A DNA stretch of 22,394 nucleotides from Sulfurimonas sp. (lineage in GTDB: Bacteria; Campylobacterota; Campylobacteria; Campylobacterales; Sulfurimonadaceae), in contig JALUKS010000088.1 of NCBI GenBank assembly GCA_027056465.1, positions 7,041 to 29,434 of the forward strand, given 5' to 3'. Positions 7,036 to 15,067 of the stretch are shown here, in pieces. The position numbers and the translations under genes are program-made. How positions within the stretch are numbered: the first letter of the stretch is position 1; the number at the start of each line of letters is the position of its first letter. A model generated the notes under the pieces. It had not been told where the DNA came from and did not search any database. It saw nothing but the letters and a program-made list of their open reading frames with translations.

Positions 7036-7602
7036 TTATGCCTTACGAGCTAATATCGCATCACTTTGCATTTGAAGGAATGATACAAGTTCAAATGATT
7101 TTCTTTTTAATATTTGATGGTAAGTATAAGCAAATATGGCTACAAAAATACCACCTGCAGTTGCTACAAGAGCATCACTTACCCCACTAGCAATAACAGA
7201 CATACTCCCTGTTGTTTGCCCTATGTGTGTAAAGGTATCAAGAATCGAAACAACCGTACCAAAAAGACCAATAAATGGAGTTGTAGATGCAAATACAGAG
7301 AGTATAGAGAGACCTTTTGTAGCCTCTTTTGTAGCAGCAAGCATAGCGAGTGCTAGAACTTCTTTTGAAATAACATTACTTGTTTTAATAAAATTATTTA
7401 AAAAAGAGTCTTTATTTACAGTTGAACCACCCATTAAAAGAGACTCGAGTGAGTTACTTTCAGTTTGTAGCCAACTATTAATAGAAAAATATCTGTAAAA
7501 GAAAACCCAGTTAAGTACAAAAAAGTACATGGCCAAGAGAGCAAGAACTCCTATAGTTACAGGATTACTTTTAAGATAAAAATCTATTAAATTGTTTAGC
7601 AT
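7036..7602 (-). CDS. tolQ: TolQ/ExbB (MotA family) proton-channel protein
   Basis: A 188-residue polytopic inner-membrane protein forming the stator-like pore with TolR. Three transmembrane segments are visible: about 17-37 (IGVLALLAMYFFVLNWVFF), about 98-122 (LSILSVFASTTPFIGLFGT) and about 144-165 (LVATAGGIFVAIFAYTY). The family signature ASTTPFIGLFGTV and the third-helix ALVATAGG motif are clear. The gene starts 4 bases after the atpC stop codon and has no purine-rich Shine-Dalgarno, so its translation may depend on atpC. The tol genes may therefore be read from the ATP synthase promoter. The shorter length than E. coli TolQ (230) comes from a small cytoplasmic loop. Confidence 0.93.
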   Translation of the reverse strand: MLNNLIDFYLKSNPVTIGVLALLAMYFFVLNWVFFYRYFSINSWLQTESNSLESLLMGGSTVNKDSFLNNFIKTSNVISKEVLALAMLAATKEATKGLSILSVFASTTPFIGLFGTVVSILDTFTHIGQTTGSMSVIASGVSDALVATAGGIFVAIFAYTYHQILKRKSFELVSFLQMQSDAILARKA

Positions 7603-7606
7603 AGTA

Positions 7607-7999
7607 CTATATTAGTTTTTGTGCAGCAGTTTCTATTTTAGCAGAAACAGATGCTATAGCCGAACTAGAATCTGCAACTTCTTCAATAAGTTTCTTCGCG
7701 TCTTCAAGAGCTTTCGCAATCTCAGATTCATTTGCACCACGAATTGGAGCAGCACCTTCTACTAAAATAATAACTTTTTCTTCATCAACTTGCACGACAC
7801 CCCAGTTTATCACAATAGATTCAACTGATTTATCTTCTTTTTCAACATCAACTACACCAGTTGTTAAAAGTGTTGTTAAAGATGAGTGATGCGCAAGTAC
7901 TCCGAACTCTCCCTCTTCACCAGGAAGAACTACACTAAGAGCAGAACCATGATAGATTTCACCATTAGGAGTAAAGATTTCAAGTCTAAATGTTTCCAT
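7607..7999 (-). CDS. atpC: ATP synthase epsilon subunit AtpC
   Basis: The epsilon subunit of the F1 central stalk couples rotation to the gamma subunit and restrains ATP hydrolysis. In 130 residues the N-terminal beta-sandwich is typical (FRLEIFTPNGEIYHGSALSV, LPGEEGEFGVLAHHSSL), and a C-terminal helical hairpin (about 85-130, NESEIAKALEDAKKLI onward) is present. ATG 7999 is preceded by AAAGGACAATA. A stem-loop containing the atpD stop codon lies directly upstream of this ribosome binding site (see 8011-8034). It is the last gene of the ATP synthase set and is followed after 4 bases by tolQ. Confidence 0.96.
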   Translation of the reverse strand: METFRLEIFTPNGEIYHGSALSVVLPGEEGEFGVLAHHSSLTTLLTTGVVDVEKEDKSVESIVINWGVVQVDEEKVIILVEGAAPIRGANESEIAKALEDAKKLIEEVADSSSAIASVSAKIETAAQKLI

Positions 8000-8010
8000 T
8001 ATTGTCCTTT

Positions 8011-8034
8011 AAATAAACCCTTGAGGGTCTATTT
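8011..8034 (-). other. RNA stem-loop at the atpD-atpC junction
   Basis: In the minus-strand transcript the arm AAATAGACCC (8034-8025), a TCAA loop and the arm GGGTTTATTT (8020-8011) pair over 10 positions, with one G-U pair and no mismatch. Read on the plus strand the same position would be an A-C mismatch, so the fold suits the mRNA sense. The atpD stop codon TAG (8031-8029) lies in the 5' arm, and the atpC Shine-Dalgarno AAAGGA follows the 3' arm at once. There is no T-run behind it, so it is not an intrinsic terminator. Confidence 0.6.
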
Positions 8035-9423
8035 GTTTTTCTCGTGTTTAGCAAGAGCTTCGTCCATACCACCAACCATGTAAAAAGAGTTTTCAGACAT
8101 GTGATCGTAATCACCGTTAAGAATACCTTTAAAACCTTTGATAGTATCTTCAAGTTTAACATACTTACCAGGAGCACCTGTAAATACTTCAGCAACAAAG
8201 AATGGTTGAGAAAGGAACTTCTCAATTTTACGAGCACGTTCAACAACATTTTTGTCATCTTCACTAAGCTCGTCCATACCAAGAATCGCAATAATATCTT
8301 GAAGGTCTTTATATTTTTGAAGTGTAGTTTGTACACCACGTGCAACAGCATAATGCTCTTCACCAACAATTTGTGGATCAAGTAATCTTGAAGTTGAATC
8401 AAGTGGATCAACTGCAGGATAGATACCTTTTTCAGCAATTTTACGGTTAAGAACTGTAGTTGCATCTAAGTGAGCAAAAACAGAAGCAGGAGCCGGGTCA
8501 GTTAAATCATCTGCAGGTACATAAACAGCCTGAACTGAAGTAATTGAACCTTTGTTAGTTGATGTAATTCTATCTTGAAGAGCACCCATTTCACGAGCAA
8601 GTGTTGGTTGGTAACCAACTGCTGAAGGGATACGTCCAAGAAGTGCTGACATTTCAGAACCTGATTGAGCAAAACGGAAGATATTGTCAATGAACATAAG
8701 AACATCAAGACCTTTCTCATCACGGAAATACTCAGCCATAGTAATACCTGTAAGTGCAATACGGTTACGTGCACCTGGAGGCTCACTCATCTGTCCGTAG
8801 CACAGTGCAACTTTGTCCAGTACATTCGAGTCTTTCATCTCGTAGTAAAGGTCATTTCCTTCACGTGTTCTCTCACCAACACCAGCGAAAACAGATAAAC
8901 CGTCATGACCGTGTGCAACATTGTGGATAAGCTCCATGATGATAACTGTTTTACCAACACCAGCACCACCGAATAGTCCAACTTTACCACCCTTAGAGTA
9001 AGGAGCAAGTAAATCAACAACTTTGATACCTGTTTCAAACATTTCAGTAGTAGTAGATTGATCTACAAGTGGTGGTGGAGCACGGTGAATTGACCAAGTA
9101 TCAGAATCTGTAACTTGCTCACCACCATCGATAGTCTCACCGATAACATTGAAGATACGTCCAAGAACTTTCTCTCCAACAGGAACTTTGATAGGAGCAC
9201 CAGTAGCAGTAGCATCCATACCACGAACTAAACCTTCACTCATATCCATTGCAATCGTTCTTACACGACCATCACCTAAGTGAGCTGCAACTTCTAAAAC
9301 TAGACGGTGATCTTTACCGTCTAGGCTTACTTTGACTTCAATTGCTTCGTTGATTATAGGAAGGTATCCCTCAAAATCAACATCAACAACTGGACCCATA
9401 ACTTGGCTAATTTTTCCAATCAT
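8029..9423 (-). CDS. atpD: ATP synthase beta subunit AtpD
   Basis: The catalytic subunit of F1. From ATG 9423 it has 464 residues: an N-terminal beta-barrel beginning MIGKISQVMGPVVDVDF, the Walker A motif GGAGVGKT (152-159), the catalytic glutamate in GVGERTREGND (Glu184), Walker B with LMFIDNIFRF, and the conserved LLGRIPSAVGYQPTL. An upstream in-frame ATG at 9438 would add five residues (MENNN) and overlap the atpG stop codon as TAATG. I prefer 9423 because GGAG precedes it by 9 bases and because relatives start at this residue as far as I recall. Strong identity to Sulfurimonas and Campylobacter AtpD is the best taxonomic clue in the window. Confidence 0.97.
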   Translation of the reverse strand: MIGKISQVMGPVVDVDFEGYLPIINEAIEVKVSLDGKDHRLVLEVAAHLGDGRVRTIAMDMSEGLVRGMDATATGAPIKVPVGEKVLGRIFNVIGETIDGGEQVTDSDTWSIHRAPPPLVDQSTTTEMFETGIKVVDLLAPYSKGGKVGLFGGAGVGKTVIIMELIHNVAHGHDGLSVFAGVGERTREGNDLYYEMKDSNVLDKVALCYGQMSEPPGARNRIALTGITMAEYFRDEKGLDVLMFIDNIFRFAQSGSEMSALLGRIPSAVGYQPTLAREMGALQDRITSTNKGSITSVQAVYVPADDLTDPAPASVFAHLDATTVLNRKIAEKGIYPAVDPLDSTSRLLDPQIVGEEHYAVARGVQTTLQKYKDLQDIIAILGMDELSEDDKNVVERARKIEKFLSQPFFVAEVFTGAPGKYVKLEDTIKGFKGILNGDYDHMSENSFYMVGGMDEALAKHEKNK

Positions 9424-9437
9424 ATTATTATTCTCCA

Positions 9438-10328
9438 TTATTTCATAGACTCCACACCACTGATAATCTCTATCAGCTCGGTAGTAATAGCAGCTTGACG
9501 TGCTTTATTAAACTGTACATTAAGTGATTTAACCATATCGCTTGCATTGTTTGTCGCTGTATCCATTGCTTGCATACGAGCTGAATGCTCTGCAGCAACT
9601 GAATCAATCAGTGCATAATAAAGGTTATAGTCAACATATTTATTCACTAAAGAATCAAGCATGTTTTCTTCATCTTGTGCTTCAATTTCTAACATTGATT
9701 TATTTGTCTTTTTTGAACACTCAATATCTGAAGTGTCAATTGGTAAGACTTTATTTACGTGTAACTCTTGAGTTAACATATTTTTATACCCATTATATAC
9801 AATATGAAGGGCATCAACCTTACCATCTTTAAAGTCAAGCACAGATGTTCTGATGAACTCATCAGATCTTACTTTATCAGGTTTAGAACTTAAATCAATA
9901 ACAGCATCGAAAAGTTCAACTTCGTTATATTTAAAAAATTCAACACCTTTTTTACCGATACCACGTAAACGTACTTTTACATTTTGTTCTTTGTACTCTT
10001 TTAAAAGTTTCTTCACAGCTTTGATAGTTTGAATATTAAAACCACCACAAAGACCTTTATCAGCAGTAACAAAAACGATGTCTACCATCTTTGGATTTTC
10101 AATCTTCTTAAAACAACGATTGTCAATTCCTCCAACTTTGGCACACTCTATACGTCCAGCTATCTCGGCAATTACCTGATTCATCTTTTGAGCATAAAGA
10201 CGAGAACGAGTAGCAAGTTCTTCTGCACGGCGAAGCTTTGCAGTAGAAACTAGCTTCATCGCACGAGTCGTCTTTTGAGTGTTAGAAACACTCTTTATCT
10301 GTCTTTGAATATCTTTCAAGTTTGCCAT
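9438..10328 (-). CDS. atpG: ATP synthase gamma subunit AtpG
   Basis: The rotor shaft of F1, 296 residues. The N-terminal helix MANLKDIQRQIKSVSNTQKT with TRAMKLVSTAKLRRAE, the DKGLCGGFN element, and the C-terminal helix with EHSARMQAMDTATNNAS and NKARQAAITTELIEI are all present; both helices form the coiled-coil shaft inside the alpha3beta3 ring. The central domain is diverged. ATG 10328 follows AAGGAATAACACA, 11 bases after the atpA stop codon. Its stop overlaps the upstream of two possible atpD starts by one base. Confidence 0.96.
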   Translation of the reverse strand: MANLKDIQRQIKSVSNTQKTTRAMKLVSTAKLRRAEELATRSRLYAQKMNQVIAEIAGRIECAKVGGIDNRCFKKIENPKMVDIVFVTADKGLCGGFNIQTIKAVKKLLKEYKEQNVKVRLRGIGKKGVEFFKYNEVELFDAVIDLSSKPDKVRSDEFIRTSVLDFKDGKVDALHIVYNGYKNMLTQELHVNKVLPIDTSDIECSKKTNKSMLEIEAQDEENMLDSLVNKYVDYNLYYALIDSVAAEHSARMQAMDTATNNASDMVKSLNVQFNKARQAAITTELIEIISGVESMK

Positions 10329-10339
10329 TGTGTTATTCC

Positions 10340-11857
10340 TTAGTTAGCTACAAAGCTAGCTTTGAACTCTTCAAGTGCTTTAATTAAAAGAGCCTTAGTA
10401 TCATCATCAACCTTAGATGCACTTCTTATATTCTCAAAAATTTGAGGATAAGATGCTTCCAAGAATGGATACATTTCAGCTTCAAAACGAACAACATTAG
10501 ATGCATCCATATCATCTAAGAAACCTTCATTTCCAGCAAAGATAATTGCAACTTGCTTCTCTGCAGAGAGTGGAGAGAAAGGCCCTTGCTTAAGAACTTC
10601 AACCATTCTTTGACCACGTTCAAGTTGGTTACGAGAAACTTCATCAAGATCAGAAGCGAACTGAGCAAATGCTTGAAGTTCACGATACTGAGCAAGGTCA
10701 AGACGCAAGGTACCAGCAACTTGCTTAGTAGCTTTAATCTGAGCAGCACCACCAACACGAGAAACAGAAAGACCAACGTTAATCGCTGGACGAACACCCG
10801 AGTTAAATAGATCTGTTTCTAAGAAGATTTGTCCATCAGTAATTGAGATAACATTTGTTGGAATATATGCCGCAACATCACCAGCTTGTGTTTCAATAAT
10901 TGGAAGAGCAGTAAGCGATCCAGCACCCTCTTCATCAGACATTTTTGCAGCACGCTCAAGTAAACGAGAGTGAACATAAAAAACATCACCAGGATAAGCT
11001 TCACGACCAGGAGGACGACGAAGAATAAGTGACATCTCACGGTATGCAACTGCATGCTTAGATAAATCATCATAAACAATTAAACCATGTCTTGCATTAT
11101 CACGGAAGTACTCTCCCATAGTAACACCAGTATATGGAGCTAAGAATTGAAGTGCAGCAGCTTCAGCAGCAGTTGCAGATACAATAATTGTATACTCCAT
11201 AGCACCATGTTCTTCTAAACGACGAACAATTTGTGCTACTGTTGACTCTTTTTGACCGATTGCTACATATACACAAGAAACACCATTACCCTTTTGGTTA
11301 ATGATTGCATCAATTGCAACTGTAGTTTTACCAGTCTGACGGTCACCAATGATAAGCTCACGTTGACCACGACCAATTGGTACGAGAGCATCAATTGCTT
11401 TAATACCAGTTGCTAGAGGTTCATGAACTGATTTACGATTCATAATTCCAGGAGCTTTCTCTTCTACCAAACGAGTTTCAGTAGTTTCTATTGGACCTTT
11501 ACCATCTATTGGCTCACCAAGAGCATTGACAACACGACCAAGAAGTGCATCACCAACTGGAACTTTAAGAAGTCTTCCAAGACGCTTTACACTCATACCT
11601 TCGCGAAGTTCAGTACCAGCACCTAGGATAACAACACCTACTGCGCTCTCTTCAAGGTTCATTACTAAACCACGTGTTCCATCTTCGAACTCTACCATTT
11701 CACCAGCCATAACATTGCTTAGTCCGTAAACTTGTGCAACACCATCAGCATAAGAAACGATTTTACCTGTTTCATTAATATCGACATTTAATTCAAAATT
11801 GTCGATACGTTCTTTAATAATTGAGCTGATTTCATCAGCTTTAATTTTTGCTACCAC
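10340..11857 (-). CDS. atpA: ATP synthase alpha subunit AtpA
   Basis: The regulatory nucleotide-binding subunit of F1, 505 residues. The P-loop GDRQTGKT is at 171-178, the arginine finger Arg367 lies in SVSRVGGAAQ, and the ILRRPPGREAYPGDVFY stretch of the alpha subunit is intact. The N-terminal helix (MVAKIKADEISSIIKERI) is the delta-binding segment. The start is GTG at 11857, set by GAGGAG seven bases upstream and supported by the conserved N-terminal residues; no ATG is suitably placed. It lies 21 bases after atpH. The length matches the family (500-515). Confidence 0.97.
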   Translation of the reverse strand: MVAKIKADEISSIIKERIDNFELNVDINETGKIVSYADGVAQVYGLSNVMAGEMVEFEDGTRGLVMNLEESAVGVVILGAGTELREGMSVKRLGRLLKVPVGDALLGRVVNALGEPIDGKGPIETTETRLVEEKAPGIMNRKSVHEPLATGIKAIDALVPIGRGQRELIIGDRQTGKTTVAIDAIINQKGNGVSCVYVAIGQKESTVAQIVRRLEEHGAMEYTIIVSATAAEAAALQFLAPYTGVTMGEYFRDNARHGLIVYDDLSKHAVAYREMSLILRRPPGREAYPGDVFYVHSRLLERAAKMSDEEGAGSLTALPIIETQAGDVAAYIPTNVISITDGQIFLETDLFNSGVRPAINVGLSVSRVGGAAQIKATKQVAGTLRLDLAQYRELQAFAQFASDLDEVSRNQLERGQRMVEVLKQGPFSPLSAEKQVAIIFAGNEGFLDDMDASNVVRFEAEMYPFLEASYPQIFENIRSASKVDDDTKALLIKALEEFKASFVAN

Positions 11858-11878
11858 TATTGTTCTCCTCTTATGAAG

Positions 11879-12412
11879 TTAAATTGCTTTAATTATATGT
11901 TCTATAATTTGACTATCGATTCTGTCTTTAGAGAGATTAATCTCTACACCAAGACCTGCTACTTCTACTTTAATACCGTTAAAATCGTTTTTAATAGATG
12001 ATAAGGTAATCGTAGAATCAAATTTTTTGCTTAAACCATTACTTAGTTCACTCATGACATTTGTATCAATATCACTATTGCTATAAACAAGACCTTTATA
12101 AGTTTTAGTTGCATTCGCAATATTTTTTTGTAATTCTTTTGCAATTGCAGGAATTATATTTATACGCTTGTGTGCAACTAAAAGTTTAATTAAATTGTTA
12201 ACTTTATCAGATTGAGCAGATTTAACTGCATCCAACAGGATACTAGACTTGTCACTCGCATTTACATGCGTATTGTCAAGAATACTAACAAGTTTTTTAT
12301 CAGAAAATGAGTCAGATAATGCAGAAAATATCTCAGAGACATTTTCCATAAAGGCTAAATCAGAACCTGAGCTTAAAGCTTTTATGTATTTTTTTGCAAT
12401 AAGTTCTTCCAT
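11879..12412 (-). CDS. atpH: ATP synthase delta subunit AtpH
   Basis: The delta subunit joins the top of F1 to the b-subunit stalk. The 177-residue protein begins MEELIAKKYIKAL, the usual AKxYAKAL-type helix of the N-terminal domain, and ends with the beta-strand and helix region VEVAGLGVEINLSKDRIDSQI. The rest is diverged, as is normal for delta. ATG 12412 is one base after the atpF stop codon (TAA, 12416-12414) and is preceded by AAAGG. A TTG three codons upstream (12421) is possible but would overlap atpF and has a worse setting. Confidence 0.93.
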   Translation of the reverse strand: MEELIAKKYIKALSSGSDLAFMENVSEIFSALSDSFSDKKLVSILDNTHVNASDKSSILLDAVKSAQSDKVNNLIKLLVAHKRINIIPAIAKELQKNIANATKTYKGLVYSNSDIDTNVMSELSNGLSKKFDSTITLSSIKNDFNGIKVEVAGLGVEINLSKDRIDSQIIEHIIKAI

Positions 12413-12413
12413 A

Positions 12414-12926
12414 TTAAGCAACCTTTTTCAAAATAACATTAGCCATAGCTTCTTTATCAAAGTCATTTGAACTTTGAGCAAGAATCTCTTTAAGAACATT
12501 TTCAACAACATTTTGAACCATATTTCTCTGTGCAAAATTTCTTGAGATAACACCCTGTTTTACAAGTGTTTCAAGATCAGTTTCACACTGAGCCATAATA
12601 TGGTCATTAATTATCTTATTCTCTTTCTTTGATGAAACCACTAAATCTTCTGCAAACTTCTCGGCATCAGATATTTTAGCTAGTGCCTCTTTTTTCAGGG
12701 CAACTGATTCATCAAGTCTTTCCTGAACCTTTTTCAATTCATCAGCGATTGCTTGACTTCTTGATGCAAAGTAGTTCTTTGCAGGCTCCCCAACTAGATA
12801 CCAAACAACCCCAGCGAATAGTAAAAAGTTTACTGTACGTTGTACAATATCAGTTTCACTATGACCAGTTTCAGATGCTAATGCATAAGTTGATATCATC
12901 AGTAATAGTACTAAAATTCTACTCAC
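12414..12926 (-). CDS. atpF: ATP synthase b subunit AtpF
   Basis: The peripheral-stalk b subunit of Fo, 170 residues. A cleavable-looking signal (ILVLLLMISTYALA) comes first, then a membrane segment (about 32-46, VNFLLFAGVVWYLVG), then a long charged amphipathic helix to the C-terminus. An extra N-terminal hydrophobic segment before the membrane anchor is a feature I recall of Campylobacterota AtpF. The start is GTG at 12926 with AAGGG seven bases before it; the overlapping ATG at 12928 hits a stop at once. It follows atpF' by 9 bases, and the two products probably form a b-b' heterodimer. Confidence 0.92.
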   Translation of the reverse strand: MSRILVLLLMISTYALASETGHSETDIVQRTVNFLLFAGVVWYLVGEPAKNYFASRSQAIADELKKVQERLDESVALKKEALAKISDAEKFAEDLVVSSKKENKIINDHIMAQCETDLETLVKQGVISRNFAQRNMVQNVVENVLKEILAQSSNDFDKEAMANVILKKVA

Positions 12927-12935
12927 ATCACACCC

Positions 12936-13358
12936 TTATATTTGACTAAATTTAGCTTTTACAGCTTCTTTAAATACCGGAACTTGTGACATTAAGTCAG
13001 AAGTCAACTCATTTTGAGATTTCGCAAGTGACTGCTCAAACTCTGAATATTCACTAGCAAGTTCAGCACGTTTTGCCTCTAACTTGCTCTCAGCTAATGC
13101 CTTAGCATCTGCAATAACTTTTTCTCTTAGGGCCGCAGCTTCTAGTTTAGCAGTTATAACTATTGATTCAGCTTTTTCGGTAAGAGTTGCGATTTCATCA
13201 TCATTAGAACCGACTTTGTCGAGATCTCTTTTGATGTCTTCGTCACGCTTATTCATAAAGCTAAACAGTGGATTATAAAGCCAACTATTTAGAACGGCTA
13301 TAAGCGAAACAAATACAACAAATGTAACCAAGAGTAGTATTGGATTTATATCTAACAT
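12936..13358 (-). CDS. atpF': ATP synthase b' subunit AtpF'
   Basis: The second peripheral-stalk subunit, 140 residues. One N-terminal membrane segment (about 6-28, PILLLVTFVVFVSLIAVLN) is followed by LYNPLFSFMNKRDEDI, the usual first turn of the b/b' stalk, and a long Ala/Glu/Lys-rich amphipathic helix. It has no signal peptide, unlike AtpF. It is first in the ATP synthase set, with a strong ribosome binding site AGGAGG six bases before ATG 13358 and a promoter 23 bases upstream. Paired b and b' genes are familiar from phototrophs and are also normal in Campylobacterota. Confidence 0.93.
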   Translation of the reverse strand: MLDINPILLLVTFVVFVSLIAVLNSWLYNPLFSFMNKRDEDIKRDLDKVGSNDDEIATLTEKAESIVITAKLEAAALREKVIADAKALAESKLEAKRAELASEYSEFEQSLAKSQNELTSDLMSQVPVFKEAVKAKFSQI

Positions 13359-13380
13359 AGCACCTCCTAAAAGTTGCGAG

Positions 13381-13386
13381 ATTATA
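13381..13386 (-). promoter_or_regulatory. Promoter -10 box of the ATP synthase operon
   Basis: In the 84-base gap between parB and atpF' the minus strand reads CATAGTATAATCTCGC, a perfect TATAAT, 23 bases before the atpF' ATG, with the AGGAGG site between. The position 17 bases upstream reads CTATCC, so there is no -35 consensus, which is usual in this phylum. It is the only good promoter-like site between parB and the end of the tol genes until the tolB-pal gap. Confidence 0.65.
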
Positions 13387-13442
13387 CTATGATTAAATTG
13401 AAAGGATAGTTAAATGTGAAAGAAAATTTAAAAATTAGCTAC

Positions 13443-14285
13443 TTAGTCTCTAATATGTATCATAAATTCTTCTATTTCTTCTTCAGAAGAGAACTCTATC
13501 GTAAGAGAATTTTTACTCGTTTTTACTTTAAAACCCAAAGTGTTAAAACGATTTTTTACTCCATCAAAGTTATAAAGAGTTTGTTCGTGTTTTAGAACTG
13601 CTTCATTTGATGGAGATTTCATCGACTTAATCATCGACTCAACTTCACGAACACTCAGTTTCTGCCCGATAATAGAGTTTACAAGGAGTTGCTGTTCCCT
13701 CTCATCGAGTCCGACGAGAACTTTTGCATGACCTGCTGTAATCTTTTTCTCCAAAAGAGCTTTTTGTGTCTTACTAGAGAGCTGTAATAAACGCAGAGTA
13801 TTTGTAATATGTGTTCTACTTTTATGAATCATCGTTGCAAGTTCATCATGTGTCATATCATGAAGCTTGAGAAGTTCTCCATAAGCAGCAGCTAACTCTA
13901 TGGCATTTAACTCTTCACGCTGTATATTTTCTATAAGTGCAAACTGGCGCATCTTCTGTTCATCAGAATTAATTATTATGGCACGTATCTCTTTGAGCTT
14001 AGCTAATTTACTTGCGCGAAAACGCCTCTCACCTGCGATAAGAACATATCCATCAATATCCTCAGCCACAACAATAGGCTGAAGGAGTCCATCATTTTTG
14101 ATAGAGTCAGCAAGTTCACTTAGTGCAGTCTCATCAAATGTTTTTCTCGGTTGAAATGGATTGGGGCGAATCTCTTTGAGTGGTATCTCTAAAATCTCAT
14201 CTCTTTGAGAACCCTCATTCTCATAAGCCTCATCTATCTCTCCAAGAAGAGCATCTAATCCACGTCCTAACTTCATTGTTTTCAT
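13443..14285 (-). CDS. parB: Chromosome-partitioning CTPase ParB
   Basis: It binds parS sites near the origin and spreads as a CTP-dependent clamp for chromosome segregation. In 280 residues: the start MKLGRGLDALLGE (4-16), the ParB N-domain IRPNPFQPRKTF (39-50), the CTP-binding motifs GERRFRA (85-91) and ENIQRE (119-124), a helix-turn-helix (about 145-168, THDELATMIHKSRTHITN) for parS, and a C-terminal dimerisation part (about 230-280). Its ATG overlaps the parA stop codon as TAATG. A second ATG three codons in (MKLGRG) is possible. No match to the usual parS palindrome was seen in this window. Confidence 0.95.
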   Translation of the reverse strand: MKTMKLGRGLDALLGEIDEAYENEGSQRDEILEIPLKEIRPNPFQPRKTFDETALSELADSIKNDGLLQPIVVAEDIDGYVLIAGERRFRASKLAKLKEIRAIIINSDEQKMRQFALIENIQREELNAIELAAAYGELLKLHDMTHDELATMIHKSRTHITNTLRLLQLSSKTQKALLEKKITAGHAKVLVGLDEREQQLLVNSIIGQKLSVREVESMIKSMKSPSNEAVLKHEQTLYNFDGVKNRFNTLGFKVKTSKNSLTIEFSSEEEIEEFMIHIRD

Positions 14286-15067
14286 TATCTTATTATTGCC
14301 TGTGCTAAATTTTGGTAAGCTATTGCACCAGTTGATTTTACATCGTAAAGAATAGCAGGTTTTCCAAAAGATGGTGACTCTGCTAACTTGACATTACGAG
14401 GAACTACTATATAATTCTCCTCTTCATCTTTAAAAAGTTTTCCCCTAAAGTGTTGCTGTAAGTCTGCAAACACTTGCTTAGAAAGGTTGTTTTGTGAGCT
14501 AAACATTGTTGGCAAAAAGCCTTTAATAGTAAGCTTTGTATTTATAGACTTTCTCACAAGTTTTACGGTATTTAAAAGTTGTGCCAATCCTTCAAGTGCA
14601 AAGAATTCACACTGAATAGGTATTATTACTGAATTAGATGCTGAAAGTGCATTAATAGTCATAGGTCCAAGAGCTGGAGGAGAATCAATGATAATATAAT
14701 CATAATCTTTTTTGACATTTGCAATAGCATTTTTAAGAACTAGCTCACGTCCTTTTGCCTTATCTGCATCGTAATACTCTTTTTCAATTCCTACTAAACC
14801 AATATTAGATGGAGCTAAATGAAGAGTAGGTAAATCAGATTTTAGAATAATATCTTTAAGTTTTTTCGTACCAATAAGCACATGATAGATATTAAATTCA
14901 TAGTCATTTCTATGAAAACCTAAAGAGGTAGTTGCGTTTGCCTGAGGATCTGAGTCAATAAGTAACACTTTTTTCTCAGCTACAGCAAGTGAAGCTGCTA
15001 AATTTACAGCAGTAGTAGTCTTGCCAACGCCGCCCTTTTGATTTGCTATTACGATTACTTCACTCAT
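14285..15067 (-). CDS. parA: Chromosome-partitioning ATPase ParA (Soj)
   Basis: A deviant Walker-type ATPase that works with ParB to move origins apart and often affects replication initiation. The 260-residue protein starts SEVIVIANQKGGVGKTTTAV, with the P-loop KGGVGKTT at about 10-17, then LLIDSDPQANAT (Walker A') and YDYIIIDSPPALGP (Walker B). It lacks the N-terminal helix-turn-helix of plasmid ParAs, so it is the chromosomal Soj type. It overlaps birA by four bases (ATGA at 15067-15064) and parB by one, so the three are translated together. Confidence 0.96.
   Translation of the reverse strand: MSEVIVIANQKGGVGKTTTAVNLAASLAVAEKKVLLIDSDPQANATTSLGFHRNDYEFNIYHVLIGTKKLKDIILKSDLPTLHLAPSNIGLVGIEKEYYDADKAKGRELVLKNAIANVKKDYDYIIIDSPPALGPMTINALSASNSVIIPIQCEFFALEGLAQLLNTVKLVRKSINTKLTIKGFLPTMFSSQNNLSKQVFADLQQHFRGKLFKDEEENYIVVPRNVKLAESPSFGKPAILYDVKSTGAIAYQNLAQAIIR

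Noticed and set aside
7986..8465. Minus-strand frames rich in Leu and Val inside atpD and atpA
   Set aside because: They are shifted frames of strongly conserved ATP synthase genes and show no family motif.
10345..10358. TAGCT/AGCTA stem-loop at the end of atpA
   Set aside because: It is 5 bp only, lies within the last codons of atpA and is not separated from coding constraint.
11660..11690. CACGTG cores, as in a possible parS site near parAB
   Set aside because: The flanks in atpA and atpD do not form the TGTTTCACGTGAAACA-type palindrome; the cores fall in coding sequence and look like chance.
12414..12421. TTG start for atpH at 12421, overlapping atpF
   Set aside because: ATG 12412 has better spacing from AAAGG and gives the conserved N-terminal helix without extra residues.
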